Source of the DNA: Bacillus luti
Lineage (GTDB): Bacteria; Bacillota; Bacilli; Bacillales; Bacillaceae_G
DNA: 64,000 bases
Reading direction: 5' to 3'
Assembly (NCBI RefSeq): GCF_001884105.1
Contig: NZ_MACI01000026.1
Coordinates: forward strand, 28,062-92,061
Below the pieces are notes generated by a model. That model had not been told where the DNA came from and did not search any database. It saw nothing but the letters and a program-made list of their open reading frames with translations. The translations under genes were made by a program, and so were the position numbers. Shown here piece after piece: positions 45,027 to 56,330 of this stretch; positions within the stretch are counted from its first letter, which is position 1; each line of letters starts with the position of its first letter.

Positions 45027-47279
45027 CTATTGTTTCGTCACAGGTGCAAATTTTGCTAATAAACGTTTAACACCAATTGGGCTTGGGAACGCAATATCTA
45101 ATTCTTTTGCATCACCTTCACCTTTTACACTGACAACTGTACCGACTCCCCATTTCTGATGAGAAGCTTTATCTCCTACTGCCCAACCAATTTGCTCGCC
45201 ACCTGTTGTCTTAACAGCCGGACGTACGAAAGCCGAACGAGAACGTGTCGTTCCAGTGCTTGTCGCCATTGCACCTGTCGTTCTTCCTTTTGCCTTTGCC
45301 CCAAACGACGTCTCACGCTTCGGCGCTGTTTCATTTAGTGGTTCCACTAGCTCTGCTGGGATTTCAGTAATAAATCGAGATGCTGCATTCATACTTGTTC
45401 TACCGAATAAAGTACGCATTTGTGCATTGGATAAGTACAACTCTTCTTCTGCACGAGTAATACCTACATAAGCAAGGCGACGCTCTTCCTGCATTTCATC
45501 TTCTTCCATAAGGGAACGAGTATGCGGGAATATTCCTTCCTCTAGACCAACGATAAAGACAACAGGGAACTCTAGCCCTTTTGCTGAGTGCATCGTCATT
45601 AAAATAACTTCCTCACCTGCAGTTGGATCCTCATCTACACGATCAATATCAGCAACAAGTGCTAAGTCTGTTAAGAATGCAACTAGGCTCTTATCTTCGC
45701 TTTGAGATTCAAATGTTTGCGTAACAGATAAAAACTCATCTAAGTTTTCTAGACGACCTTCCGCTTCTAAAGTACGCTCGTTTTTCAACATATCGCGATA
45801 GCCTGTTTTTTCAATAACTTCTTCTACTAATTCTGTAACAGATAAATACTCTTGCATATTTACCCAGTTGTGTAATAAACCTGCGAATTCTTTCACTGCC
45901 TTTGTAACCTTTGCACTTACTCCAACATGCTCAATCTCATCGAATACAGCCGTTAATGAAATTCCATTTTGTACACCGTAATTAATAATTTTATCTATAG
46001 AAGTCGCACCAATTCCGCGCTTTGGCACGTTAATAATACGTGCGAAGCTAATCTCATCATCTGGATTCCCAATTAGACGCAAATACGCCAAAATGTCTTT
46101 AATCTCTTTACGATCGTAGAACTTCGTACCGCCGACAATTTTGTAAGGAATATTAGATTTCAGGAAAATCTCCTCGACCATACGAGACTGGGCATTCGTA
46201 CGATATAACACTGCAAAATCAGTATATTTTCGTTTCCCCATTTGAATATCGTCACGAATTTTTTTCGCAACAAAGTATGCTTCGTCTTTTTCCGTTGCAG
46301 CACGATAATACGAAATTTTACTTCCAACTTGATTGTCTGTCCATAATTTCTTCGGTTTACGATTCGTATTTTTTTCAATTACAGCATTTGCTGCATTTAA
46401 AATATTTTGGGACGAACGATAGTTTTGTTCTAACAGAATAACTTGCGCATTCTCATAGTCTTTTTCGAATGACAAAATGTTAGAAATGTCCGCACCACGC
46501 CAGCGATAAATAGACTGATCTGAGTCACCTACAACGCATAAATTTTTAAAACGTGCTGCTAAGTGTTTAACAAGAAGGTACTGCGCTTTGTTCGTATCTT
46601 GATACTCATCAACGTGAATATATTGGAACTTACGCTGATAAAACTCTAGTACTTCTGGAACACGTTCAAATAGTTGAATCGTCGTCATAATTAAATCATC
46701 AAAGTCTAATGAGTTATTTTTCAGAAGACGTTTTTGATATTCTGTATATACATCACTCGTTAATTTTTCATATGGATCAGCGATTGTAATTTTTTTTGCA
46801 TATTTATCTGCAGACAATAGTTCATTTTTCGCATTACTAATACCTGCTAAAATAGAGCGCGGCTCAAACTTCTTCGGATCAATATTGCGCTCTTTCATAA
46901 TTTTTTTGACCACAGTTAACTGATCACCTGCATCTAAAATCGTAAAGTTACGATTAATTCCAATGCGGTCAATATCACGTCGTAAAATACGTACACACAT
47001 AGAGTGGAACGTAGAAATCCAAATATCTTCTGCTTCTGGTCCGACAAGTGTATCAATACGCTCGCGCATTTCACGAGCAGCTTTATTTGTGAAGGTAATT
47101 GCTAGCACATTCCATGGCGCCACACCTTTTTCACCAAGTAAATACGCAATACGATGTGTTAGTACACGTGTTTTACCACTACCTGCGCCTGCCATTAATA
47201 GAAGTGGGCCATTCGTTGTTTGTACTGCTTTTTGTTGCTGTGGATTTAAACCGTTTAATAACTTATCTGTCATACTCAT
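45027..47279 (-). CDS. pcrA: ATP-dependent DNA helicase PcrA
   Basis: A UvrD/PcrA-type superfamily 1 helicase of about 750 residues. Walker A AGAGSGKT lies near residue 35, motif II DEYQDTN at about 226, motif [17 protein letters not shown], and the C-terminal tail contains the RNA-polymerase/UvrB interaction Tudor-like region. Possible starts are GTG 47291, ATG 47279 (chosen) and ATG 47273; the ribosome site is weak, so the first few residues are uncertain. It is essential for plasmid rolling-circle replication and removal of stalled transcription. Lies 12 bp after pcrB. Confidence 0.96.
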   Translation of the reverse strand: MSMTDKLLNGLNPQQQKAVQTTNGPLLLMAGAGSGKTRVLTHRIAYLLGEKGVAPWNVLAITFTNKAAREMRERIDTLVGPEAEDIWISTFHSMCVRILRRDIDRIGINRNFTILDAGDQLTVVKKIMKERNIDPKKFEPRSILAGISNAKNELLSADKYAKKITIADPYEKLTSDVYTEYQKRLLKNNSLDFDDLIMTTIQLFERVPEVLEFYQRKFQYIHVDEYQDTNKAQYLLVKHLAARFKNLCVVGDSDQSIYRWRGADISNILSFEKDYENAQVILLEQNYRSSQNILNAANAVIEKNTNRKPKKLWTDNQVGSKISYYRAATEKDEAYFVAKKIRDDIQMGKRKYTDFAVLYRTNAQSRMVEEIFLKSNIPYKIVGGTKFYDRKEIKDILAYLRLIGNPDDEISFARIINVPKRGIGATSIDKIINYGVQNGISLTAVFDEIEHVGVSAKVTKAVKEFAGLLHNWVNMQEYLSVTELVEEVIEKTGYRDMLKNERTLEAEGRLENLDEFLSVTQTFESQSEDKSLVAFLTDLALVADIDRVDEDPTAGEEVILMTMHSAKGLEFPVVFIVGLEEGIFPHTRSLMEEDEMQEERRLAYVGITRAEEELYLSNAQMRTLFGRTSMNAASRFITEIPAELVEPLNETAPKRETSFGAKAKGRTTGAMATSTGTTRSRSAFVRPAVKTTGGEQIGWAVGDKASHQKWGVGTVVSVKGEGDAKELDIAFPSPIGVKRLLAKFAPVTKQ

Positions 47280-47291
47280 ATACGCCTGCAC

Positions 47292-47981
47292 CTACTCTCC
47301 TTTTACTGCTTTAACTGTTTTTAACGCAGCTTTTATATCATCATAAATAACATTTCCAACAACTACTGTATCAGCATACTGCGCCATTTCCTTCGCTTGT
47401 TCTGCATTAGAAATACCACCGCCATAATATAGCTTAGCTTGTTTCAATTCTTCTTTTACATTTTTAACAAGTTCAATATCACCATACGTACCGCTATATT
47501 CTAAATAGAATATCGGTAAATGTAATAGCTTGTCTGCTAAACGCGCATATGCGATAACATCATCTTCTGTTAAATCACATTTTGCATCTGTAAGCTGGGC
47601 TACTTTCGCTTCTGGATTTAAAACACAATACCCTTCCATGAAAATCTCGTCCCAGTCCATAATATCCCCAAATTCTTTCAACGCCTCATGATGAACCCCT
47701 GTTACCCACTCCACTTTTCGGCTATTTAAAACGCTTGGGATGTAATAAAAATCAAATCCCGGTGTAATTGCTTCCACATCAGAAACCTCTAACACACAAG
47801 GAACTGCATATCTACGAATGCTAACTAGCATGTGCAATACATTATCAATTGTTATGCCGTCACTGCCGCCTACAATAACAGCGTCCGTTCCAGACTCACA
47901 AATCATTTCTAAATGTTCATCGCTTAACTCCTTGTTTGGGTCAAGCTTAAATACATGTTTCCACCCGGAAATATCGTACAT
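47292..47981 (-). CDS. pcrB: Heptaprenylglyceryl phosphate synthase
   Basis: A 229-residue TIM-barrel prenyltransferase of the PcrB/GGGPS family. The [10 protein letters not shown] loop (about 57-66), [10 protein letters not shown] (about 158-167) and [15 protein letters not shown] near residue 190 are typical. It joins heptaprenyl diphosphate to glycerol-1-phosphate to make archaea-like ether lipid precursors. First gene of pcrB-pcrA-ligA-camS, an arrangement conserved in Firmicutes. Confidence 0.95.
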   Translation of the reverse strand: MYDISGWKHVFKLDPNKELSDEHLEMICESGTDAVIVGGSDGITIDNVLHMLVSIRRYAVPCVLEVSDVEAITPGFDFYYIPSVLNSRKVEWVTGVHHEALKEFGDIMDWDEIFMEGYCVLNPEAKVAQLTDAKCDLTEDDVIAYARLADKLLHLPIFYLEYSGTYGDIELVKNVKEELKQAKLYYGGGISNAEQAKEMAQYADTVVVGNVIYDDIKAALKTVKAVKGE

Positions 47982-48318
47982 GAAAACACCCTTTCTTTTT
48001 TCAAGTTATATATTCCTGTTCAAAATAACAGTTAATTTTCATCTGGATTTTTGTAACTTCATCTTAAATATTTATTTAAAACGGAGATTTAATTTCGTGA
48101 TTTCCTCTTCCTTATTTTTCTAAACGAGAGGGTTTAATTTTGAACTTCCTTTTACGCATTCTTTCATTATAACAAAAAAAGCTACTTACACACACGCTCA
48201 TTCCAACATCTTTTTCAACGTCAAATGTTGGATTACATATCAGCAAAATCACACGGGATACTAATAAGAGAAATAGTATTTACTATTTCGAAGTTCATCA
48301 AAAAGGAGTGTGTTTCTA
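47982..48318. other. Non-coding region between pcrB and the DUF2892 gene
   Basis: About 340 bp divergent region, no credible ORF. On the minus strand TTAACT (48035-48030) and TATATA (48012-48007), 17 bp apart, are a likely pcrB promoter. An 8-bp inverted repeat TCCAACAT / ATGTTGGA at 48202-48209 and 48225-48232 lies nearer the plus-strand gene. Confidence 0.45.
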
Positions 48319-48696
48319 ATGAAGCAAAACATCGGTACAATCAATGCTCTAATTCGAATTACACTCGGACTTATCCTCTTCGGTTGTAGTACCGCTAAAC
48401 TCGTACGCAAACCGTGGTGCACTTGGTCTAAAGTTTTACTATGGATTGGTGCAATGAAAGTTGCTGAGGGAATTGTTCGTTTCTGCCCTATTGCTGAAGT
48501 ATGTAAGCTTGGAAAATATATGAGTATGGGCGCATTTAAAATACCTAGCATGAATTTTGCTGAAAAAGGACATGCTAAAGAAGAAGTGAGTCAAACTTCC
48601 AATCATGACAAACCACAGTCAAATGGAAGTTATGACGCTTCTGACAAAGAGATTGAGTCAGCGATTGAAAATATAATCCTGGCAAAACCGCTTTGA
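48319..48696 (+). CDS. DUF2892 (YgaP transmembrane-like) protein
   Basis: A 125-residue protein with two short hydrophobic segments in the N-terminal half (INALIRITLGLILFG and WCTWSKVLLWIGAMKVAEGIVRFCP) that match the DUF2892/YgaP membrane domain, followed by a polar tail from about 78. The KQNIGTINALIRITLGL N-terminus and FCPIAEVCKLG segment are typical of the family; both cysteines are conserved in some members. The start is ATG at 48319, since AAGGAGTG lies inside the upstream GTG extension. Function unknown. Confidence 0.85.
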   Translation: MKQNIGTINALIRITLGLILFGCSTAKLVRKPWCTWSKVLLWIGAMKVAEGIVRFCPIAEVCKLGKYMSMGAFKIPSMNFAEKGHAKEEVSQTSNHDKPQSNGSYDASDKEIESAIENIILAKPL

Positions 48697-48728
48697 ATCA
48701 TTTGTCACGATGCAAGATGCTCTCAAAG

Positions 48729-48775
48729 GGACTTAGCTGCTGCAGTGGGCGGTTAAGTCTTCTTTATTTTAACAC
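48729..48775 (+). terminator. Possible terminator of the DUF2892 gene
   Basis: GGGACTTAGC / GTTAAGTC imperfect stem followed by TTCTTTATTTT. Confidence 0.4.
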
Positions 48776-48869
48776 AAAATAGAACGTATATTCTGTTTCG
48801 TGTCCTTGAAATATACATAACAGATGTCAATTAATAAAATTCAGAAAATTAGGTGTATCCCTCTTGCAT

Positions 48870-48896
48870 AAAATGATATAAAAGTGATATCATTTT
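48870..48896 (+). promoter_or_regulatory. Inverted repeat upstream of the SPFH gene
   Basis: AAAATGATAT-N7-ATATCATTTT, a perfect 10-bp inverted repeat about 20 bp before the SPFH start. It is a good size for a PadR- or GntR-type operator. Confidence 0.45.
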
Positions 48897-48916
48897 TATA
48901 TCAAGGAGGCGATCAT

Positions 48917-49762
48917 ATGAAAGAAAAACAAGTATTTTATGTAAATGGTTTTCTCGGTATTATCGGGATTTTAATTTTAGCTGCTATCGGTGTATTTTTC
49001 CTTGTGCAAGAAATTTTCATAGGGGCAGCATTAACGATTATTTTAGCCGCGGTTCTCGCTACAGGTATCGGTATCGTTCAGCCGAACCAAGCGAAAGTCA
49101 TTACGTTCTTCGGTAATTATTTAGGAACAATTCGTCAAAACGGTTTATTTTTAACGATTCCATTCGCATTCCGTCAAACTGTATCTTTACGTGTTGAAAA
49201 CTTTAACAGTAAGAAATTAAAAGTAAATGATGTTGACGGAAATCCAATTGAAATTGCAGCCGTTATCGTATATAAAGTTGTTGATTCTGCAAAAGCAATG
49301 TTCGGCGTTGAACATTATGATCGATTTGTAGAAATTCAAAGTGAAACGGCAATCCGCCACGTTGCAACGAAATATCCTTATGACAATTTCCAAGATGAAA
49401 CCAGCGTTACATTACGCGGAAATACTGAAGAAGTCTCTGAGGAGTTAAAACGTGAGTTAGAAGCACGTCTTGAAATTGCTGGTGTAGAAGTATTAGAAAC
49501 TCGTTTAACACACTTAGCTTACGCAACAGAAATTGCCCATGCAATGCTACAACGTCAACAAGCGAAAGCAGTATTAGCTGCTAGAAAAGAGATTGTTGAA
49601 GGTGCTGTTAAGATGGCGAAAGATTCAATCCATATGTTAGATGAGGAAGGCGTACTTGAATTAGATGACGAGCGTAAAGCAAATATGGTAAACAACTTAT
49701 TAGTTGCCATCGTTTCAGATAAAGGTGCGCAACCAGTCATTAATACAGGAAGCCTATACTAA
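48917..49762 (+). CDS. SPFH (band 7/stomatin-like) membrane protein
   Basis: A 281-residue protein with an N-terminal membrane segment (about 10-60, two hydrophobic helices), then the SPFH domain from about 65 (PNQAKVITFFGNYLGTIRQNGLFLTIPF) ending in a helical coiled-coil region that includes RQQAKAVLAARKEIVEGAVKMAKDSI. SPFH proteins organise membrane microdomains. The ATG at 48917 has a strong AAGGAGG site; an upstream frame start at 48884 has none. The gene is followed 15 bp later by a small ribbon-helix-helix gene. Confidence 0.88.
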   Translation: MKEKQVFYVNGFLGIIGILILAAIGVFFLVQEIFIGAALTIILAAVLATGIGIVQPNQAKVITFFGNYLGTIRQNGLFLTIPFAFRQTVSLRVENFNSKKLKVNDVDGNPIEIAAVIVYKVVDSAKAMFGVEHYDRFVEIQSETAIRHVATKYPYDNFQDETSVTLRGNTEEVSEELKRELEARLEIAGVEVLETRLTHLAYATEIAHAMLQRQQAKAVLAARKEIVEGAVKMAKDSIHMLDEEGVLELDDERKANMVNNLLVAIVSDKGAQPVINTGSLY

Positions 49763-49777
49763 GGGCTATAAGCAATT

Positions 49778-49942
49778 ATGGCTAAAAAGAAAAGCTTTCC
49801 ATTACGGATTGATCCTGAATTACACGCAGTCATCGAAAAATGGGCAAATGATGAGTTTCGTAGCGTCAATGCACACATCGAGTATTTACTTCGAGAAACG
49901 GCAAAGCAAAAAGGTAAATTGAAAAAAGATAAAGATGCATAA
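49778..49942 (+). CDS. Ribbon-helix-helix (Arc-like) protein
   Basis: A 54-residue basic protein. The SFPLRIDPELHAVIEKWANDE segment shows the strand-helix pattern of the ribbon-helix-helix fold, and AHIEYLLRETAKQK is the second helix. Such proteins bind DNA as dimers. It lies 15 bp after the SPFH gene and is closed by the following terminator, so the pair forms one unit. It may regulate the unit itself. The ribosome site is weak. It is too short for ordinary gene prediction. Confidence 0.8.
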   Translation: MAKKKSFPLRIDPELHAVIEKWANDEFRSVNAHIEYLLRETAKQKGKLKKDKDA

Positions 49943-49975
49943 AAATCCCGCTGAGAAATCAGCGGGATTTTTCAC
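49942..49975. terminator. Bidirectional terminator (RHH gene / purD)
   Basis: AAAATCCCGCTGA / TCAGCGGGATTTT perfect 13-bp stem, 4-base loop, T tracts on both strands. It ends the SPFH-RHH unit and the purine operon. Confidence 0.95.
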
Positions 49976-49978
49976 ATA

Positions 49979-51253
<1,275 letters not shown>

Positions 51254-51278
51254 TCATCCCCCAATAATTAAATAAGTA

Positions 51279-51313
51279 CAAACTAGAAGCTATGCTCCTA
51301 GTTTGTTTTTTCT
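51279..51313 (+). terminator. Hairpin with T tract on the plus strand upstream of purD
   Basis: ACAAACTAG / CTAGTTTGT stem (with inner AGC / GCT) followed by TTTTTT on the plus strand. No plus-strand gene precedes it within the operon. It may stop antisense transcription, or act as a leader hairpin for purD on the minus strand. Confidence 0.5.
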
Positions 51314-51322
51314 ATCAATGTA

Positions 51323-51469
51323 AGTTTAAAAAGGAGGATCTAGAGAACCGAGCAGGTCGAGGCGCATTCGCCAGGAGGAAACGGAGTGTAGCTTTCCTAC
51401 ATGAGTACCGCACTGGCATTGCAACGACGACATGCGACAGTTATCTTGACCGGACTTTTTAAACATCCA
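51323..51469. repeat. Structured element copy 1 (purH-purD interval)
   Basis: About 147 bp. The ends GTTTAAAAAG and CTTTTTAAAC pair, and further stems include GGTC / GACC, GGCG / CGCC and TGTAG / CTACA. The second copy begins 157 bp later. Strand and function are not determined by sequence. Confidence 0.75.
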
Positions 51470-51479
51470 TATCTCTCAA

Positions 51480-51626
51480 AGTTTAAAAGGGAGGATCTAG
51501 AGAATCAAGCAGGTCGAGGCGCATTCGCCAGGAGGACACGGAGTGTAGCTTTCCTACATAAGTACCGCACTGGCATTGCAACGACGACATGCGAAGATTA
51601 TCTTGACCGGACCTTTTAAACATCCT
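51480..51626. repeat. Structured element copy 2 (purH-purD interval)
   Basis: Nearly identical to copy 1 (few substitutions over ~140 bp). The outer stem changes to GTTTAAAAGG / CCTTTTAAAC, so an A-T pair has become G-C on both arms, which preserves pairing. Confidence 0.75.
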
Positions 51627-51629
51627 CTA

Positions 51630-53165
51630 TTAGTGTTTGAAATGACGTACGCCAGTGAACACCATCGCAATCCCATACTCATCTGCCATTTTAATAGAAT
51701 CTTCATCACGGATTGATCCACCTGGTTGGATGATTGCTGTAATTCCCGCTTTTGCTGCTTCTTCTACTGTATCTGGCATTGGGAAGAAAGCATCAGATGC
51801 AAGTGCGCTACCTTGCGCTTTTTCACTAGCTTGTGTGATTGCAATTTTCGCAGAACCTACGCGATTCATTTGCCCTGCACCTACCCCAATTGTCATATCA
51901 TCTTTTGCTAAAACAATTGCATTTGATTTCACATGTTTTACAACTTTCCAAGCTAGTTTTAAATCTTTCCACTCTTGCTCTGACGGTTCACGTTTCGTTG
52001 GAATTGAAATTGTACTTTCATCTAATGATAACGTATCTTCTTCTTGAACAAGAAGTCCTCCTTGTACAGAAGTTAGTTTTTTACTTGCACTTGTTGCTTT
52101 TTCAATATTTACAGTTAGTAAGCGTAAGTTCTTCTTACTTTGCAACACTTCTAAAGCTTCTTGTGAGAACGAAGGAGCGATAACAATTTCTAAGAAAATT
52201 TCATGTAACTTTTCAGCTGTAGCTTTATCAATTTCACGATTTGCTGCAATAATACCACCAAAGATTGATACTGGATCTGCCTCATAAGCGCGTGTGTAAG
52301 CTTCATGAATATCAGTTCCTACTCCAACACCACATGGATTCATATGTTTTACCGCTACTACTGCTGGTTCTGTAAATTCTTTTACGATGCTAAGTGCTGC
52401 GTCTGCATCATTGATATTGTTGTAAGATAATTCTTTTCCGTGCAATTGTTCTGCATATGCAACTGAAGAAGTTGCTGCGAATGGTGCTTTATAGAAAGTT
52501 GCCTTTTGATGCGGGTTCTCGCCATAACGTAAGTCTTGTTTTTTCTCAAATGTCACAGTTAATGTTTCTGGACTTTCTTCACCCATTTGCTCTGTTAAAT
52601 AGTTAGAAATTAGCGCATCATAAGCTGCTGTATGACGGAATACTTTCGCTGCTAATTTACGTTTCGTTTCTTCTTTTACTTCGCCGTTCTCTTTCAATTC
52701 TGCTAACACAACATCATAATCTACTGGATCTACAATGACAGAAACAAATTTATGATTTTTCGCAGCAGAGCGAATCATTGTCGGGCCACCTATATCAATA
52801 TTTTCAATTGCATCAGCAAATGTTACATCAGGCTTAGCGATTGTTTCTTTAAATGGATATAAGTTTACAACAACAAAATCAATTGCTTGAATACCTAATT
52901 CATTCATTTGCGCTACATGCGTTTCATTATCACGAACTGCTAATAGACCACCATGAATATTTGGGTGTAATGTTTTTACACGGCCATCCATAATTTCGGG
53001 GAAACCCGTTACTTCAGAAATACCAATTACTTGTAAACCGTTCTCTTCTAGTAATTTTTTCGTACCGCCTGTTGAAATAACTTCGATCCCTTGTTCAAGT
53101 AATCCTTTAACAAATTCTACTACTCCTGTTTTATCTGAAACACTTACTAATGCACGCTTTTTCAT
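51630..53165 (-). CDS. purH: Bifunctional AICAR transformylase/IMP cyclohydrolase
   Basis: A 511-residue bifunctional enzyme for the last two steps to IMP. The cyclohydrolase domain occupies the N-terminal ~190 residues ([26 protein letters not shown]-like [12 protein letters not shown]), and the transformylase domain the rest, with [21 protein letters not shown] and [15 protein letters not shown]. It lies 24 bp after purN with its own site. Very secure. Confidence 0.98.
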   Translation of the reverse strand: MKKRALVSVSDKTGVVEFVKGLLEQGIEVISTGGTKKLLEENGLQVIGISEVTGFPEIMDGRVKTLHPNIHGGLLAVRDNETHVAQMNELGIQAIDFVVVNLYPFKETIAKPDVTFADAIENIDIGGPTMIRSAAKNHKFVSVIVDPVDYDVVLAELKENGEVKEETKRKLAAKVFRHTAAYDALISNYLTEQMGEESPETLTVTFEKKQDLRYGENPHQKATFYKAPFAATSSVAYAEQLHGKELSYNNINDADAALSIVKEFTEPAVVAVKHMNPCGVGVGTDIHEAYTRAYEADPVSIFGGIIAANREIDKATAEKLHEIFLEIVIAPSFSQEALEVLQSKKNLRLLTVNIEKATSASKKLTSVQGGLLVQEEDTLSLDESTISIPTKREPSEQEWKDLKLAWKVVKHVKSNAIVLAKDDMTIGVGAGQMNRVGSAKIAITQASEKAQGSALASDAFFPMPDTVEEAAKAGITAIIQPGGSIRDEDSIKMADEYGIAMVFTGVRHFKH

Positions 53166-53189
53166 TGACCCTTCACCCCTAGTTGTATG

Positions 53190-53777
53190 TTAGTTAACAG
53201 TTGGTTCTTTCACAGACTGAACAATTTGATTCACTGTATTTACGTATAATTTATGTTCAACTTGTTGAATTTTCTTTTGTAAGCTTTCTCTCGTATCCCC
53301 TTCAGAAACAACTACTGCTTCTTGCGCAATAATTGGACCTGTATCCATACCTGCATCTACATAATGAATCGTTACTCCAGTAACTTTCACACCTGCTTCT
53401 AACGCTTGACCGACAGCATCTTTTCCTGGAAAACTCGGCAGTAATGATGGATGAATATTAATAATCTTCCCACCGTATGCTTCTAGTAACGTCGGCCCGA
53501 TTAAACGCATATAGCCAGCTAAAATAACATAATCAATCTCATATTCTTCTAGCTTCTTTAATATCTCTTTTTCAAACGCTTCTTTTGACTCATATGCTTT
53601 CGCTGAAAAAGCGAAACATGGAATATGATGATAATGTGCCCGTCCAACAGCACGTGCTTCTGGTTTATCACATACTAATAAACTAATATCGGCGTCTAAT
53701 CCTTTTTCTTCTACCGCATTGATAAGAGATTGAAAGTTAGAGCCACTCCCAGAAGCAAAAACTGCTAATCTACTCAT
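53190..53777 (-). CDS. purN: Phosphoribosylglycinamide formyltransferase
   Basis: A 195-residue folate-dependent GAR transformylase. N-terminal [23 protein letters not shown] with the conserved catalytic N-H-D set in [12 protein letters not shown] and [18 protein letters not shown]. Its start overlaps the end of purM in an ATGA arrangement. Confidence 0.98.
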   Translation of the reverse strand: MSRLAVFASGSGSNFQSLINAVEEKGLDADISLLVCDKPEARAVGRAHYHHIPCFAFSAKAYESKEAFEKEILKKLEEYEIDYVILAGYMRLIGPTLLEAYGGKIINIHPSLLPSFPGKDAVGQALEAGVKVTGVTIHYVDAGMDTGPIIAQEAVVVSEGDTRESLQKKIQQVEHKLYVNTVNQIVQSVKEPTVN

Positions 53778-54814
53778 AGTGCCGCTCCCCCATTAAAGGT
53801 AACGCCAGTCCCTTGTACAGTACGTCCAATAATACTAGCTATTTCTCCTTGCTCTTCAAGAAGACGAACGATATCTTTTGCCTCTTCTTCCTTCACTGCT
53901 ACTACCATACCAATACCCATGTTAAAAATATTGAACATTTCTTTCTCTTCTAGTTTTCCAACTTCTTGAAGTAAACTGAAGATCGGTTGAATTTTCCAAG
54001 ATCCTAATTCAATTTCTGCACCGATTCCTTCTGGCAACATACGTGGAATATTTTCAATGAACCCGCCACCTGTAATGTGTGCCATTCCGTATACTTCATA
54101 TTTCTTCAATAGTTCTAAAATAGGTTTGACATAAATTTTCGTTGGTTTTAATAATTCTGCACCAAGAGGTAGTTCTAAGCGTCCGTAAATACGATCTAAA
54201 GATAGTTCTCCATCTTCTAGTAATACTTTTCGTACTAAAGAGTAACCATTACTATGAATACCGCTAGATGCTAAGCCAATTAATACGTGACCCGCTTCAA
54301 TTTTTTCACCTGTTACAATTTTCTTTTTATCAACAATTCCAACTGTAAAACCAGCTAAATCATACTCTTCCGTAGAATACATACCTGGCATTTCAGCTGT
54401 TTCTCCACCAATTAATGCACAACCGGCTTGGCGACAACCCTCTGATATACCTTTGACGATGTTTTCAATTTTACTAGGTTCAGCTTTACCACAAGCAATA
54501 TAATCAAGGAAGAAAAGCGGTTCTGCTCCTTGGACAACAATATCATTTACACACATTGCTACCGCATCAATACCAATTGTGTCATGTTTATCTGCCATAA
54601 AAGCGAGCATTAATTTCGTTCCCACGCCATCTGTTCCAGATACTAATACAGGTTCTTCTAATGCAAATTTTGATAGATCAAACATACCTCCAAAACCGCC
54701 TAAACCGCCTAGTACTTCTTTTCTCATAGTTGTTTGTACGTGTTTTTTCATGCGAGATACCGCTTCATATCCAGCTTCAATATCTACTCCTGCTTGCTTA
54801 TATGCATTCGCCAT
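53774..54814 (-). CDS. purM: Phosphoribosylformylglycinamidine cyclo-ligase
   Basis: The 346-residue AIR synthetase. [15 protein letters not shown] at the N-terminus, [27 protein letters not shown] and [15 protein letters not shown] are typical. It closes the imidazole ring. It starts 100 bp after the end of purF, and a hairpin (54879-54906) fills part of that gap. Confidence 0.98.
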   Translation of the reverse strand: MANAYKQAGVDIEAGYEAVSRMKKHVQTTMRKEVLGGLGGFGGMFDLSKFALEEPVLVSGTDGVGTKLMLAFMADKHDTIGIDAVAMCVNDIVVQGAEPLFFLDYIACGKAEPSKIENIVKGISEGCRQAGCALIGGETAEMPGMYSTEEYDLAGFTVGIVDKKKIVTGEKIEAGHVLIGLASSGIHSNGYSLVRKVLLEDGELSLDRIYGRLELPLGAELLKPTKIYVKPILELLKKYEVYGMAHITGGGFIENIPRMLPEGIGAEIELGSWKIQPIFSLLQEVGKLEEKEMFNIFNMGIGMVVAVKEEEAKDIVRLLEEQGEIASIIGRTVQGTGVTFNGGAAL

Positions 54815-54878
54815 CGTTATTTACACCTCGTCTTTTAATTTCTCCCCATCCAGGACGGGCTATTTTAAGAAAGAAGCC

Positions 54879-54906
54879 AGCTTCTACACCAAATCATGTA
54901 GAAGCT
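54879..54906 (-). other. Hairpin between purF and purM
   Basis: AGCTTCTAC (54879-54887) and GTAGAAGCT (54898-54906) form a perfect 9-bp stem with a 10-base loop in the 100-bp gap. No strong T tract follows. It may act as a processing or partial attenuation structure. Confidence 0.5.
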
Positions 54907-54914
54907 TTTCCTTC

Positions 54915-56330
54915 TTATTTCATACTTTCTAAAAGCTCTTGCTCATAATCATAAAGAGCTGTCGGATAGTCCCCATTAAAGTAAGCCATGCATAGACCTC
55001 CATATTTCCCTTCATATGGACGTCCAATTGCATCTACTAATCCATCTTCACTTAAAAATGTTAGTGAATCCGCACCGATCATTTCACGGATTTCTTCTAC
55101 TGTATTATTTGCCGCAATCAATTCTTTTCTCGTTTGAATATCAATGCCGTAGAAGCATGGATACTTAAGAGGTGGTGAAGCAATTCTTACGTGAACTTCT
55201 GTCGCTCCAGCCTCGCGAAGCATGCGAACAATTCGTTTGCTTGTTGTTCCTCTTACGATAGAATCGTCAATCATAACCACTCGTTTTCCTTCAACTACAC
55301 CTCTTACTGCTGAAAGTTTCATCTTAACCCCTTGCTCTCGCAGTTCTTGAGAAGGTTGAATAAACGTACGGCCAACGTAACGATTTTTAATTAATCCTAA
55401 CTCATATGGAATGCCTGTTGCCTCCGCATAACCAATTGCTGCTGAAATACTCGAGTCTGGCACACCAGTAACAACATCAGCTTCAATAGGAGCTTCCGCC
55501 GCCAAACGTTTCCCCATATTTTTACGCGCTGCATGAACGTTAACACCAGCAATGTTAGAATCTGGTCGGGCAAAGTAAATGTACTCCATACTACAAATTG
55601 CATGTTCTACGTCGTTTGTGAAACGATCTACGTGAATTCCTTCATCATTAATGATAAGTAGTTCACCAGGTTCTACATCACGAATATATGTCGCACCTAC
55701 TACATCAAAAGCACATGTTTCAGATGCTACAACGTAAGCATCACCCATCTTTCCAATTGACAGAGGACGGAATCCATTCGGATCTAATGCAACAATCATT
55801 TCATTTCCAGTTAATAAAAGGTATGCAAACGCACCTTTCACTTTATTTAGAGCCTCTTTTACACTTTCAATTAACGAATCTTTCGTACTACGTTTAATAA
55901 GATGTAAAAGCACTTCTGTATCTGAACTTGTTTGAAAAATACTTCCCTCTGCCTCTAATTCGCGGCGAAGCATTTTTGCATTAATTAAATTCCCGTTATG
56001 AGCTAATGCCATACTATGATCAGAAAAACGGAATAGTAATGGTTGAACGTTAGCAACTTCACTTCCACCAGCCGTCGCGTATCGTACATGCCCGATTGCT
56101 GATTTTCCGTTCAATCCTTCTAGCTCACCTCTTGAAAACACTTCTGATATTAAACCTAACCCCTTGTGACCGATGATTTTTTCCCCATTATTTACAACAA
56201 TGCCTGCGCCCTCTTGTCCACGGTGCTGTAAACTGTGCAATCCGTAGTACGAAACTTGTGCTGCATTTTCATGCCCCCAAATTCCAAAAACGCCACATTC
56301 TTCATTTAACCCCTTTATTTCAGCAAGCAT
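54915..56330 (-). CDS. purF: Amidophosphoribosyltransferase
   Basis: The 471-residue committed-step enzyme. The 11-residue propeptide [11 protein letters not shown] is followed by the catalytic cysteine that becomes residue 1 after cleavage (CGVFGIWGH). The phosphoribosyl motif [14 protein letters not shown] lies at about 340-353, and iron-sulfur ligand cysteines are in the C-terminal part. The start is the ATG at 56330 with AAAGGGG; an upstream frame adds six residues. It overlaps the purL end by 16 bp. Confidence 0.98.
   Translation of the reverse strand: MLAEIKGLNEECGVFGIWGHENAAQVSYYGLHSLQHRGQEGAGIVVNNGEKIIGHKGLGLISEVFSRGELEGLNGKSAIGHVRYATAGGSEVANVQPLLFRFSDHSMALAHNGNLINAKMLRRELEAEGSIFQTSSDTEVLLHLIKRSTKDSLIESVKEALNKVKGAFAYLLLTGNEMIVALDPNGFRPLSIGKMGDAYVVASETCAFDVVGATYIRDVEPGELLIINDEGIHVDRFTNDVEHAICSMEYIYFARPDSNIAGVNVHAARKNMGKRLAAEAPIEADVVTGVPDSSISAAIGYAEATGIPYELGLIKNRYVGRTFIQPSQELREQGVKMKLSAVRGVVEGKRVVMIDDSIVRGTTSKRIVRMLREAGATEVHVRIASPPLKYPCFYGIDIQTRKELIAANNTVEEIREMIGADSLTFLSEDGLVDAIGRPYEGKYGGLCMAYFNGDYPTALYDYEQELLESMK

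Noticed and set aside
51401-51619. Open frame of 72 codons across the tandem repeat
   Set aside because: It spans both repeat copies and has no ribosome site; its sequence is explained by the repeated structured element.
51323-51626. Bacillaceae-1 type RNA as the identity of the tandem element
   Set aside because: The paired RUCCU terminal loops that mark that RNA are not found in loops of either copy.
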